Positions 10,245 through 22,990 are shown, counted from the stretch's first letter. The stretch is 46,292 nt of DNA from Thamnidium elegans (GCA_025201345.1 JAIXMG010000049.1:1-46292), one strand, 5' to 3'. Program-made: numbers and translations. The notes: generated by a model not told the origin, from the letters alone.

Positions 10245-11320
10245 TAGGCGTAACTTGAGGTGAGTTTTCGAGATGTTCGAAAGCTATTTTTAGGCATTTG
10301 TTGAAGATTTTCCCTGTGTCCACTCTAGAATCATATCATCAGTAAATATTTTGATGGCGGATTCTTCGACATCAGTTACATTGTTAGAGCAAGAAATGGG
10401 ACCATCTGCCGTTTCTTCCGGTGTTGAATCACATTTTTCCTCTTCTATGTCGCTAGGGGCATAATCTGCATCACTACTGTCATGGGTAAAGATGGGGATG
10501 GAGTAGGTGCCGTATCACGAGCAGCTACGGTGGGAGCAAGCTTTGATTTAAACAATTATGTACTGGGAGACATACTAGTTTCTCTAGTAGTGGGTGTTTT
10601 TCTAGGTTTTTTAGGAGCACGAAGTTTAAATCTGGGATTGCGTGGATTAGGACATTCAGCCTGACGGTGTCCAAGCTGGTCGCTAGTGAAACATAGAATA
10701 TTAGTTTAAACATTGGACATTGTCCTCATTGTTGCTTTTACCAGCATAAATCATAGTGCAGCCGTTGGGATATGTTTCATAAATTTTAGGTTTTAAAGTT
10801 GATAGTTTCTTGGAGACTAAAGTGTTGGTTCTGTGAAGACTTGGAAGTTTAAGATGGTCTATTCGTTAATATTTTATAATCAAAAGGGTTTATTTCTTTA
10901 CCTTGCCCAGCGTTTTCAAGATATTTGTTCATCTAATTTACAATATCTTCTTTCGCATCCTTTGAAACATTCTTATCTTCCAATAGCTTCATGAAATAAG
11001 GCTAGATCTCTCTTGCTCAGTTAGTGTACCTTGCAAGGGAGCATTTTCTGTTGGATTTTCAACCGTAGGATCGCGAACATTTTCTTGGAAATTTTTCAAG
11101 TTTTTCAACAAAACTTGATGTTGTCTTCTTTCATTATTTGTAATTAAGTTGATTTTCAACATTATCTTCTTCCTCAGCAAGAGGTAAAAGCTCTCTAAAG
11201 TTTCTATGATCTTAATTAAACCCCAATTCAAAGCTGAAAGAATCTTCAGCAGATTCATCCTCTTCAAACTGTTCCATTTCAACGTCACCATCTTTTAACC
11301 AATCATGCTCTACTTTTTTT
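10245..11320 (-). pseudogene. Decayed gag-like gene with a zinc knuckle
   Basis: The minus strand shows short open blocks in changing frames. At about 10625-10675 it reads CFTSDQLGHRQAECPNPRNP, which has the C-x2-C-x4-H-x4-C spacing of a retroelement zinc knuckle but with serine in place of the second cysteine. It is followed by basic, Pro/Thr-rich sequence. At about 10290-10490 there is an acidic block with DYAPSDIEEEK and TDDMILEW. A charged block at about 10989-11320 (including LKNLKNFQENV) may be the upstream part. No intact start or frame links them. Most likely this is the ORF1/gag remnant of a LINE or LTR element. The specific family cannot be told. Confidence 0.35.
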
Positions 11321-13037
11321 TTTTTTTAGCAGACAAACTTTGTATAGGCAAAGGTCTACTTGAGGAAGCCTCCCCTCACTCTCTTTTGTTTCTATCGAAT
11401 CTCTCATCAATCGACCGACGGGCATGTTGTTGCTTACGTTATGGAAGTTGTTTTGCAGGAATTAATTTTTTTTACAGACTTCACAATATTTTTTACTTAC
11501 TCCGTACATACACAGAAAAAAAGTTTTTGGTTGTAACCTTTTTTTCTTGTGTAATTTTTTAATAATCTAGAATCAGCTTTTCATGCAATTACTCTTTTTC
11601 CGTTTTTTTTGTTTTTTGTTTTATACGTAAAAAATAAACTACTTTTTCAATTTTATTTTTAAGAGTACGCATTAGATCAGAATATGAGGAAACAATCACG
11701 AAAATGAGATCCCTCGATAACGGTGCAATTAAAACACAGCATCTACGCTTAAGAGATTGATTTAATTCAACCAAATGTATCCTAGCAGTTGTTAGAGCAT
11801 ATCAGCCAGTTGATAACGGCCTAAAGTATGCATAAAACCAGAGTTATCTTTTATCAACCAAATCGCAGTTTCCCAACGACTAAAAGTATATTGGACTATT
11901 TTATTATTGTAAACAAATTGGTAGGAAATGATGTTCTATTTACTTGTAAGATTTGCTGTTGTTGATTCTCCTGTAGGTGCTGATTAATAAACCATTTCCT
12001 CCCCCTAAACCATGACCAAAAAACGTCATTATCATTTTTCAATAAGAAAAAGTAAAGTTTTGTAACTTTTAATCTTGCACCTTTAAATGAGCAGAGAAAA
12101 GATCCAGAGATAAATTTTGTCGCTAATTCCTCTTTAGATGCATTATAGTCGTTTTATCTTAAGTTTACCTAAAATATATAAACAACAAAGTAAATTTGCA
12201 GCAATTACTCGCTGTGGGGACATGCCGTTTTTTTCTTCACAAAAAGTTAAGCTCGTATTAAAATCAGTAGACCATACTCGTACTTAGACGTCGGTTAATA
12301 ATTTTTACGTACGATGTTGTTACAGTTCGGTTCGTACAAGCTCCTTTTTATGCGAATAAATAAAAAAAAAGTTGAAAGAAAGTGATAACAAATATAATTT
12401 AAAATAGCGTTTTATATTGTTTTATAAGAAAAAATAGCAGGTACTTTGTAATGTACAGTTTAAATTTATTAAAAGAGGAAAGGAATCTTTATCTTTTGTG
12501 TTAAGTGTGAAGCATAAGATTATTATTGAAGGTGTTTGAGATTCCGCTGGATAGCTGACTAGTTTTTTTTTTTTTTTTTTTTTTTTTCAGACAGTCCCAA
12601 AGACAGGCTAAAGACAGAGGAGAATACCCTTCCCTTGAAAACCAAGCTAGTCAAGGACCAAGTACGCTTATAATCCAATTCTTTTTTTTTTAAAAAAAAA
12701 AAAGGATTGGACCGGTGATGACCATCCTAGTCGCCAGAGTGCTTTCCGACATCATCATCAAAACGGCAGAGCCAACATCTTTTACTTGAAAACGCCGTAG
12801 GTATAGAGTAAGAGAGACCGTACGCCACAAGGTAACATTTTTTTCTTACTTCTAGTAACTAGGAAAGTATTTGAGAGAGGGATTTTTTTTTTTTTTTAAA
12901 AAAAAGAAAAAAGAAAAGTAGCATACCTAAAAGTCCATGTATTTTTCAAGAGAGGATATAAGCAGAGTAAACCAAGACCTTATATGAATGAAGAGGACCA
13001 ACCATTTAGAGCAACCAGATTATTTTGAAGCAGTAGT

Positions 13038-13069
<32 letters not shown>

Positions 13070-14159
13070 GAGAATAAAGAAAGAAAAAAGGCTGAAAAAA
13101 ATCCTCTTTAAATAGAAAAGCACGTTCTTCTTTTTTATGTGATCAATTAATTAGTTACTTCCATAAATGCTCATGTAAACAAAAGACTCTTTTTTTTTTC
13201 ATAAAATAAAAAGATACATCAGTTTATCGCTAGGGAAAATTGGTATGATTAAATTGGTATAGATACAAATTATATTTCTCGTATATTCTCCTTTACAAAA
13301 AAGGGAAAAGTATTACTTGGGATGTAAATAATACTTGTGTGAGAAAAAAAATATCTGATAAAAAGCATGCTTTTCTCCAAGTCGTTTCTGTTTATACACA
13401 AAAAATTGAGTAGATATGACGTATTATTTTTTATAAACTGCCAACACTTTCACTTGTTCCTTTATATATATATATACTTACTCTAGTAGTATTATCTCTT
13501 CTTATATCCAAATATAAGTTGTATTGACGCTGCTGAAAGGCGTACCAAAGAATAGAGGTAGACGTATAAAGCTGAAGAGATAAAAAAGGGGGGGGGGTGG
13601 AAAGTATGTCTAATTTGTATTACTTTCCTTTTTTTGCATGATTTGTTTACTTTGCGCAAGTTAAAAAGATAAAAAAATTAAATGAAAACATATGAAGGTA
13701 ATACTTTTTGAAAATAAATAAAAGGACATAATTTATATACTAACTCTACTACAAAATAAGTAAACCCATTTACGGTGTGCGAGCACCAGGCTATTAGTTC
13801 TCAATTGAATCAAAACTTCAAGATGTAGAGGCCAATGGAAAAGTAATATGAACGAATCTCTCATAGATACAGATGAAAAAAAAAAGTTATTTGGTATTGG
13901 ATAATGCTTAGAGAATGATGACAGAAGAAAACTTATCGAGTGGAATTGATTATGCTTGTATTCAAGACCTTATTGGTGATATTTATGGCCTTATCTAGCC
14001 ATTCTAAACTTCAAATCATTTTAACTGTTATAATAAAACTCCTATTGTAAACATCATATTATGGTCTTTTTAAAAACGTATTTTTTTAATAACCACCTGA
14101 TTTGCGCACCTCTCTAAGACTAATTTTATTTATAGACATTGCGTTGAATCGTAAATAAT

Positions 14160-14610
14160 GGTAAGAGGCAAACCGAGTTTTCCCCTCTTAGAAAAATAAA
14201 CAATACTTTCGCGCTATACAACTCATTGGTTACGAATGTCGTGGAAAGCCATGATTGTAGTTACTGTACAAAAGAAAGGTGACAGAGCTTCCCCCTTCTA
14301 TTTAATAAATAATATTTTCACATTATAAAGTACAATATTGTATATATAAAAAAAGACAGATAGATACAGCCCAAACCAACCATCATTCATTAAAAAAAAA
14401 TGGCAGAGATCCTCTCTCTATTTTTTTATATTAAAAAATAGCAGAGTTCCCTCCCCCCCCCCCTTTTTTTTTATAAATAAAAAAAAGAGGCTAGAGTTTC
14501 CCCACCCAAATATATATATATATTATCACACTAGAAATTACAAAATTATACAAATTATTGGTTTAGAGTGTCATGGGAAGCCCATGATCGCTGTCAGGTG
14601 CGAAAGAAAA
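14160..14610. repeat. Degenerate direct repeats (family A)
   Basis: A block containing gagtttcccc, then an AT-rich stretch, then tggtta or tggttta, then tgtcgtggaaagcc or tgtcatgggaagcc followed by catgat, appears at about 14165-14260 and again at about 14490-14600. Partial copies (cagagcttccccc, cagagttccctcccc) lie between them. No coding sequence is visible. Confidence 0.4.
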
Positions 14611-14944
14611 CAACACCAGCAGCCTTGACAGTGCCGTTTTTACAGGCCTCTTTTTTTTCTTTTTCGCTAAGAAAAAAAAGGAAAAAATCGCAGTTCTTGA
14701 TACTCCTTTTCTTTATCTAATACTTGCAAATATTTCCATCCTAATAATAATTCAGTACCTAAACGATAAAATATATTGCATTTAGCTTTTTTCTTTTCAA
14801 AACAAACCAATTAGCTTACCTTATAGTATCAAAAGAAGAGACAAAAAACTACAAATGTTTATCTCATGATTATGTTATGGATCTTTGCAAAATAGTACCA
14901 CGAAAGGGATAACAAGCGTTATCTCTAGCACGTTTAAGTAGATT

Positions 14945-16480
14945 TTGCTATGAGGATAATTGGAAGTGAAAATTCCAGCAGCAATGAAATTGCACTCACC
15001 CATAGGAAACCCAATTAATACGTCTTCAGTCATACTATTCAGAGGATAGAAGAAGGGGACCGCTTCAGCTTTCCTCCGTGGTCAACATGCCACCATAAAG
15101 TAACCCACTCGATAAACCCATTATAACAAACATGCACTTTGAACACACAAAGCGGAACCTTTTTTTTTTCACGAACCAGAGTTAAGGATCACCAATAATC
15201 TTACGAGCCATACGACATACGACGTTTAAAATTTATGTAGCTACTAGTTATTATGATTATATTAGCTGTCTTTCATGTTGTTAAAAGCGTTAATTTTTAC
15301 CTTTCCCAAAAAAACAACATTTTGACTGGTTAACAGAGATGAAGATGAACTCTGTCGTCAAAGGAAATAAAAAACTGTAATATCGACCTGTAGTTTTTTT
15401 TAAAATCACAAGCCCATTACCAATATTCACCTTATGATCATTATATTAAGCTGTGAGAACCAGTTCTGGTATGAGGATAGAAGGAGGTGTGATTTCCAGT
15501 CGTAAAGGTCCTTTACAGTCTCTCATAGTAGCTATACCAACACATCGAAGTATCATTAGAGAATAGAAGGAAGTATTATTTCCAGCTGCGACAGTATCAC
15601 AGTCTCCCTAGTTAAGAGGTTTAGTAACATGGTAATCATTTGGAAAATCATTATAACCAATTTGTAGCTTTGAAAGACACCAGTAGAATGCAGTTTTTGT
15701 TTTTAGTGGCCCGAGAATTAATAAATGACAATATATTCTATACTTCGCATGGAAGACTGCTTCGAAAGACCATCACCACCAGCATAAAAAGAAAGAGAGC
15801 ACGACAAGCTATATAAGTATAGTAATTAACGGGATCAGCTCCTGGTATTCCTTTTTTCCCTTTAATTCTTACTTGTCTTCTAGTGTCAAAAAATACACCC
15901 AAAAGAGTTACCCATCAAATATAATATTCATATACCGATCAATTCATGCTTTGGACAACTATTTGTCAGTATACCATGCCCAAATATAACCACCAAGTAT
16001 TCATAAAATAATAATAATACCTCTTTGACAGATTAACCAGATGGAGTTGGACTATCACGTTACCAAAAGAGAAAAGAGAAAGCCAGATCAGCCTGAGGTT
16101 TTTCAAATGACAAACTTATTATAAAGTGGTTTACCATGGTTAAAATGTGAAGATGGACAATAAGGTAAGGTAAAAGGGTCGCTTAAATTAATGCCACTAT
16201 AGGTGTAATAGTTAGAAGTAATAGTCCTAACAGAGGGTATTATAATTTACACAGATAGCACACCAAATCATACGTCTTGAACCGTCCCTTTAAAGCGGGT
16301 TAGGAAGTAACTGCGTTACTTCCGGCGCCACGTTTCGCAATCTCCGCCCCTGACACATTTTCATAAGGTAACCATTTGGTAAGCCGTAATTACAACAAGT
16401 ACATGTACTTTGAGAGACATCAAGTGGAAGATGGAGAGGTCTTTTTTTTTCAGTACCCAGAGTTACCAGTATTTTTGAGG
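14945..16480. repeat. Degenerate interspersed repeats (families B and C)
   Basis: Family B has the form agaggatagaaggagg followed by tgatttccag. It appears with variation near 14950, 15048, 15475 and 15570, the last two followed by cagtctc. Family C has the form cattataac, then catgtactttgaaagaca, and in two copies a T-run with acccagagttaagg-like sequence. It appears near 15118-15200, 15645-15700 and 16365-16470. The copies are strongly diverged. This suggests an old tandem or nested repeat whose source element is not visible. Confidence 0.4.
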
Positions 16481-17202
16481 AACAATCATCGCTATGCAAA
16501 GTATATAGTACTAGGAAGAGGCATCTAAAAAAGCTATTATAATTATTAGTTCAAGAAACTAAAGAGCTCTCTTAGCTCAATGTACTCATGGTTTGGCTCT
16601 TTTTTTCTTCATTACAGAAAAAAAAACCTTCAGTTACTTAATCTTTCAAAATGATCAGCATTAATCAAAATGAGGAAACAAGATGTGAAGAAACCCAAAA
16701 CAGAGTTTGGTTGAGTGTTTCTATATAGTGTTTATGTATACTTACATTTGTACCTGACAGCCTAAAGCTGCATATAAAAAGACGATCGTTTGTGCCCAAT
16801 AAGAAATAATAGTAACACAATAAACTATTTACAATACCCCGCCACCCAACTGAATTTTTAGTTTCAAAATATCGTCTTGAACAATATTAGGCAGTATTGT
16901 AATGTTGGGCTGAGACCGTTATAAAAGATAGAGCAAGTTCAGGTAATAATGGGGGTTATAGAATTCTCTCTAGGTTGATTTAATAAAGTAATATTTCGGT
17001 ATAAAAAATAAAATAACGGGTTTTGGGGTAGAAAATAGAGTTGTCTTTGAATGTTTTTCTGGTAATAATCGAATTCTAAAAACTAGGATAACCTAAAACT
17101 AAAGCTCCAAAATTTAGATAATACAAAATTTACAGAAAAAGGAAGAACGATGATTTATTACTGTAAAGTAGGATTTTGTTTTATAAAGAAGAGCATTTTT
17201 GA

Positions 17203-17215
17203 TCTCCGTCGGAGA
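17203..17215. repeat. Perfect short palindrome near the unit boundary
   Basis: TCTCCGTCGGAGA (6-bp arms, 1-nt centre) lies about 15 bp before the point where similarity to the other gene copies begins (about 17228, caccatgaacacaatgg). Confidence 0.4.
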
Positions 17216-17260
17216 CCCTCGAGCTTCACCACACCATGAACACAATGGTCATTTTTTTTC

Positions 17261-20200
17261 TTAAAATCGACATAACGTCATGGGTTCCGCAAGTATTGTT
17301 ATATACTCTGTGTAAGTCTCGCAGCCAACCACTTTAATTTCAAAATAAAGGGATGACGAATAACCGTGGTAAACTATAGAGATCATATAAGGTATATTTT
17401 GATTTATCTCGAATGTATTTATATTATCTAAAAATAAACTATCTCCGAATTTTTCAGTTGCATGCTCTAAACCAATAAATTCATCGGATCTTAAACTAGC
17501 GACTGGCTTAAGTTTAAAGAAACCTATTGAAGTTTAAGTAAGTTAAAAAAGTAATATCCTTTATATTATCACCTACGTAGAGAAAGCATATCACTGCCGT
17601 ATTCTTGTTCCGCATTCAAATAAAACACTCGATTTAATTGACTTTCATTCATTTTGTCTCCCTTCTTGAACAACGGAAATACTTTTTCGTCATTGATTAA
17701 AACGGTGTTCATATCCTCTCGGTTGCTTTTAAGTACAGTAAGAGGATCATACGAAGGATCTTTAAAACCGAAACCGGAGTTTTCACTATAAACCTGACGT
17801 AAAACACCCACTTGAAATCCTTTATATGAGCATGGTTCTTGCTGAAGAATAGGCTGCAACAGCTGATTTGGTAAACTTGGTATCGTATAGTGATCTACGT
17901 CAATCCTCTGTTCATATAAAAAATAGTCGGTTTCTTCATCTAGTATTTTCATAAAGATATGTTGAAACTGTGGATTATAATTGAAGCATATCAGGTGAAA
18001 CACATATTGGATATGTCTATAGTTTCCGAAGAGTTGCTTATTTATCAAGGAGGTAAATACAAGAGAGATGATATCTTGTAGAACTGGTCGGAAAGATATC
18101 TCTGTAATATCGTTTACCGTTAAACAAACTCTACAGTTACATAATTTGCTTAGATATACAGTGGTTTTGTCTACTTTTTGTGTGGTCAAATTCTTGTTAA
18201 AGATCTATAAAAAGTATAAATTAAAATTTTATATAAACAGAATGATAATCACTGACACTATTTTAGGTTACTTACATCTTTAGATATGTACTCCTTCAGG
18301 TTATTCATAAATTCTGCTTGATTCTCTAAGGAGAATATATCTAGTAATTCGTTGCCGTTATACCCTTTATGTGTGTCACATAGTTGAATTAGACTGCTAT
18401 TTCTGTAATGTTATTCCACATGTTGAAGCACAATGAGTCATATATATTGGGAATATGGATTATTTCTTCTTTGATAACAATTGTTTCCTGATCTTCTTGA
18501 TCCGAACCAGATTCAGTTACTACTTGATTTAGCGTTAGCTGTACATAGTCTTCATGCAGTTGAGATACCATAAAGAAAGACTTGAGTGGAAACAGTAGTT
18601 TGAATGACTGTTGAATTACAGGCAAGAATCCTTGTCTTGTCCTTGTGTAGTAATTCTGAGTTTTTTATAGCTGTCATTTTCTTGTACCAGATTGCTTGCA
18701 TATATCATATCTCTTAATCATCCTCAGTGACAAGTAACTCTGAAGAAGCGTCTTTTCAATAGTAATAGCATATCCAGTTTTTATATTGTCGTTACCTCCT
18801 GCGATTTTCGGCATCTTTCTTGATACAATTACATTCATATAAATCATATAAATCGATACAAATGCTTTGATATATACTTGCTGTTGCATCGATACCATTA
18901 TATCTTTATTATGGCTCTCTGCGCTTAGTATATTTTCTATTTCAATCAGCATATCCTTATTTAATACAATAGAAGAAATATTTGATTCACCCACTAAGTA
19001 TTCTTCAACAAACGTGATAAATCTAAATAAGCCATTAATTTTTTTATTCGTAGCGAATATATCATACTTATGAGTAGACTTACGAATTTTTGACATTTAA
19101 TGTTACTACTTCTGAAAAAGTAAAGAACGATCCCAGAGAACGTAAACTAATGCTGTATTAGTATAGATATCTACATAATGTTTTAATCATATATTACCTT
19201 ATGTCAGGTACAAAGTAGTCATGGTTCCAGATCTCTTTTACTAGACCATTTTCATCTAAAAGTGAGAACGATAACACTGTAGACTCGAGAAGAATATCTA
19301 ATTGTAAAAAGTATTACTACTGAGATAATAAAACATATAATGATGGTGTACCTATATTCATAATGGCATCTGGTTTCGAGTTTAAGAATATTGAAGACGA
19401 GATCGCCGAATGTTTTGTTGATAGTATACGCGGTTTACCGTATATGTTAGAATTCTGAATTGCGCTAATCAAGTATCGAGAAGCCCCACGTATGATATCT
19501 TTATTGTCAATATATTTGTTCGAACGGTTTTTAGGTACGATATAGTTGGAACCGGAAGATATTCGATTATACTCAAACATAAATCTTGACCATTGTAATA
19601 GACCTTCGTTTAATTTAATTTTAAAGGTATAGTCACCAGTAAGTTTCAAAATAGAATACTCCTTTACAAGGTTGTTTGGAAGTAGTTTCTCCAAGTTATT
19701 AGGCAAATGTTTACTGATTTCAGCACATATATCAAAAGGCCGAATGGATTTTATACGTTCTTCTTGGTGTTTATCTAATTCGGATATGTTTTCGTCAGTA
19801 ATGAAAGGTTTCATTAAATAAGAAGCTTCCTCTTCATCTTTCTATTATTAAAACCTGTTAGTTGATATTGTCTGATTAATCCCATGTTACATTACTAACC
19901 ATACGAGTAAAAGTACGATTGCCCAATTCTTTCATAATATTTAGAATAGTGTCTTCTTGAGCATTGAAAGAGAATTTGATCTTTATAAACTCTCTAATAC
20001 CATTTTTAACATCGTCGGAAGTAAGAGACATTTCTTTTGAATTAATGATTTTCGGACGCGTTACGGAACCGGAAAAATCAAATAGGGGATTTCCAGTTAA
20101 GATTAAATCCAACTTGATCGACACTTGATCCCCCTTCTTGGCAACAATTCTACCTATAACCGTATTACGCCTCATTTCAGTAAAAAAAATACTTTTAGGG

Positions 20201-20870
20201 TTACTTAAGAGTAATAGATAGATTCTATATCAGAGCAAAATAAAAGCCTGTCTTGGTGATCATCTTTTGATATTAAATTGGCTTGAACAAAAATAGGTCG
20301 AAACAGAACTTCTCTTATTTCTTCTTCCCACTCCGATGGTACAAGTAATACGTAGTGGAGTGCACCACGATCTTTAATTTCTTCTTTCGAATCTTTAATT
20401 AGTTCTTCTACAGATAAGCGAATAAAGTCTGATACAGCTGTTAACGTGAATAAGTCATCTTGATCCCAGCTATCTTTGCCCTTCTTAAAGAGTTGGTATA
20501 ATTTCTCTCTGGACACATCGATTTGTACTGTATCTTTCGTTATGTCAACACTTTGGTCTCCCCAACTTAGAACATTCGATTTATGTTTATCATAAGTGAT
20601 ATAACTGTCTTTCTACATTTTTACAAATTGTTCAAAGTCATCGTATATTTTTTTGTGCTCTTTAATTACCTCGTATTTGGAAGTGTGTATGGGACAGCTC
20701 TTGTTGAAGTGGGACAATAAGTTATATGAATTGTATTCATTCCAAGATCTATATGATGATAAGGCTTTTCTTTTTAAAAAAAACAAAAGATGGAATTGTT
20801 TTGCAGTAAGAGGATCACTTACGAAAAACAACAAAGTGTGTATGTTGAAGAAGATCATATACTTCTCCAT
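17261..20870 (-). pseudogene. HSPA12-type double Hsp70-like gene, copy 2, frameshifted
   Basis: All eight exons are recognisable: 20823-20870, 20670-20769, 19891-20612, 19352-19841, 19198-19297, 18276-19022, 17577-18204, 17261-17523. Exon 1 is one base short (48 instead of 49). Exon 3 is 722 nt, where copies 1 and 3 have 727; an indel lies at about 20175-20205 and the acceptor side has lost a base. Exon 6 is 747 nt where 745 or 748 keeps frame; it has a short duplication of cttgt near 18635 and a base lost near 18400-18410. Exons 4, 5, 7 and 8 keep their lengths. Splice sites are kept, except that the donor of exon 5 is GTAATA and that of exon 2 is GTAATT. The gene cannot make the full protein, and this copy lacks an adjacent CACTA element. 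Truncated or domain-only products cannot be excluded. Confidence 0.75.
19084..19111 (-). other. 28-nt cassette-like segment, copy 2
   Basis: Same acceptor, 28-nt body and GTAAGT donor as in the other copies, inside the exon 5-6 intron. Confidence 0.35.
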
Positions 20871-20953
20871 ACTAATATTTCTGTTAAAGAAAAAGAAAAG
20901 GGGTAAAACGAAGAAAAAGAGGTAAATATATACGTTATTTCGGAACCCCATAA

Positions 20954-20966
20954 ACTCGTTCCGAGT
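20954..20966. promoter_or_regulatory. Conserved palindrome upstream of copy 2
   Basis: ACTCGTTCCGAGT, identical to the block upstream of copies 1 and 3. Confidence 0.35.
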
Positions 20967-21029
20967 AGTATGTTATGTTACATTAAGTGACAGCGGAATA
21001 TGAAACGCAAGCGTAAAGTTTAAAAATAG

Positions 21030-21870
21030 TTTCTCTGTCGATCATATATTTATATGGCTATAGTGAAATATGAGATAATTAAGATACAATCGTACCTTTT
21101 TTCTTTTTGGAACAAGTAAATAAAAATGGATGAACATAACGGATATCAGATTTATTTGTTTGTTTTTTGATGCAACAAAAAAAAGTTTAATAGCTTTAAG
21201 ATGAAACGTTATATTATCTGTAGAAGTGCCACATAGACGTAACGACAACTGATACTGTCGATATAAGCGTGTTTGAATTACCTGCTCTCAAAATAAAAAT
21301 AAAAAAGAAGGGAGGGGAAATGTAACATTTCCGGTATGTATCACAAGTATAGAATCTGTCTAAAGTATTCTGTATTTCGTGTTCTTTAAAGTAATTTCGG
21401 GCTCACACCTCTGCTAATAAAAACAAACATCTTCCATTATTATAATATAAGCGAAACTAATTCTATAAATATTATATTTCGTATGTAATAAGATCTATTT
21501 CTGCGCCTTTTCTTCACTTTAAAGAAAAATAAAGTAAAACTAGCAGGGTGAAAGAAGTATCAACGTGGAACTGTTTCTTTCTTTTTAAATAAAGGTGTGT
21601 TATTTTTTTAAAAGAATAAGGCCAATTTAACTTTACAAATTATGAACAGCAGTAGCAGTAGTATTTAATCCCCAGAGTTATCCAGTAAGACTTTGATCCA
21701 TATATTTTTTTTATTTTTCATCTTGTACCATATTTTGTGTAAATTGAATCACGCTGAAGATTCATCACCAGTCTCTTTGACATTTTAATAGAATCGACTT
21801 TGTAGCAGATTGTGGAACCCGAGCTATAAAATAGTAAGAACTTCAAAAATAAAATAAAAATAAAAAGATA
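21030..21870. other. Non-coding spacer between copy 2 and unit 2
   Basis: Similarity to the upstream flanks of the other gene copies ends near 21020. What follows is AT-rich DNA without a convincing gene or repeat. It lacks the T-run flank present at 485-1000 and 39345-39840, so unit 2 has a different left boundary. Confidence 0.45.
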
Positions 21871-22670
21871 CTAAAAAGTAATCAGTCCCAAAAAAAAAAG
21901 AGATAACTGTTTATTTAATGGTGTAGCCAGACAGGATAAACCGATAGCCATAGCCGAAACGCTGTCTCTTGTTTGTACATTTTGATTATCGCGTACAGAA
22001 TCACAGGCTTGATTATAACAAATAAATGCATCATTTATGCTTTTCTGAATCATTTCCCTCTTCATCATGACTTTTTTGCTTGGTATTATATAAAGGACAA
22101 AGATAATAGATGCAAGTTTGGGTTGCTTTGTTTTCATTTGTAATGCATGTTGTATTGGATTAGCCGTGAATTTTTTGTTTCCAAGTCCCACCATATTGAC
22201 GATATCCTTTAATTGTTGAACCAGCACCAGTTCCCCTATCACCAATAAACATAACCATATGCTGATTACCATATTTCATCTCCTTTCTTTCTTGGGTAAA
22301 TAAATGGCTTCGAAATTTGTAGCCCAAAATTTCGACTTTGCTTTTCGCTGAAGCTTTTTTTCTGGATCCATAAAACTCGCGAAGCTGTTCCCGGCTAACT
22401 ATTTTCTCTCTGTATGCTCGCTTTGTTTCTTGTACTGCGATAGCTTTTGAGAAACGATTTTCTGCGAGGTTTCTTTCCATTTGTGTGACAAACCGCCCTA
22501 CATCTGTCGTCCTCTTCCCTCTTTTCAGTTTTATTCTTAGCCGCCAATGACCACCATCTAGATCGATATCGCCTGCATTCACAGTAAGAGGCTTAGGAAA
22601 TGGTATAAACGGAAGCTCTTAAACATCATCAGTAGATTCTTGAGTGTCAGCTAGAGGACTATACATGTTG
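21871..22670 (-). pseudogene. TnpB/Fanzor-like gene remnant, C-terminal half (unit 2)
   Basis: This is the longest surviving form of the remnant. From about 22670 the frame runs through GDIDLDGGHWRLR, REQLREFYGSRKK and GDRGTGAGSTIKGY. It then meets a stop (TAA near 22160) where units 1 and 3 have a glutamine or lysine codon. Further along, in another frame, it reads AFICYNQAC and RDSVSAMAIGLS. The second cysteine pair and the RD-x5-AIG segment fit the end of the TnpB zinc ribbon and the RuvC-III motif. The first pair is again CIYY instead of C-x2-C. The RuvC-III-like segment is lost from units 1 and 3, so unit 2 keeps the older state there. Confidence 0.5.
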
Positions 22671-22990
22671 TGCAATCTTAAGTGATAGTTAAAGCTTTCA
22701 AGGTTTAAAGGAACGACTTCTGTTTATTTTTACTATTCCGTTATCCCATTACGGGAAGCGGAAGTTAAATTATGTTGATTCATGTTGAATTCCATGTCTT
22801 TTTTTGCCATAACATTAAAACGATGTCTTAATATGTCTTAATATGACACCATCAAACATATGTTGTTTAATGTTCCATAAGTTTTAACATAATTCGACAT
22901 TTTTAAACGTGATTTGACATAAACCACGATTAATGTGGAATTATGTTAAAAAAATCAAAGTATATTTTTATTGCATGGAGTAGCGGCATA

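Larger units (their letters stand above)
11330..17227. other. Long non-coding stretch with homopolymers and degenerate repeats
   Basis: Almost 6 kb without a believable coding region; the open frames here are short, isolated and repeat-derived. It contains long T-runs (about 12565-12588 and 13041-13069), A/T palindromic runs (12685-12705), a G-run and C-runs (13591, 14453-14463), and several families of diverged short repeats (listed separately). It is not shared with the other array units. It looks like old, decayed transposon DNA. Confidence 0.5.

Noticed and set aside
11305..11774. Short open frames near 11305-11774
   Set aside because: They are made mostly of poly-Phe/Lys translations of T and A runs. 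No conserved motif or second copy is seen.
16290..16499. 69-codon minus frame in the gene desert
   Set aside because: It overlaps a member of the family C degenerate repeat, has no similarity I recognise and no splice or start context.
20613..20951. Continuous 112-codon minus frame across exons 1-2 of copy 2
   Set aside because: It runs through sequences with clear splice sites that contain stops in the other copies. It is open only because of a one-base loss and chance.
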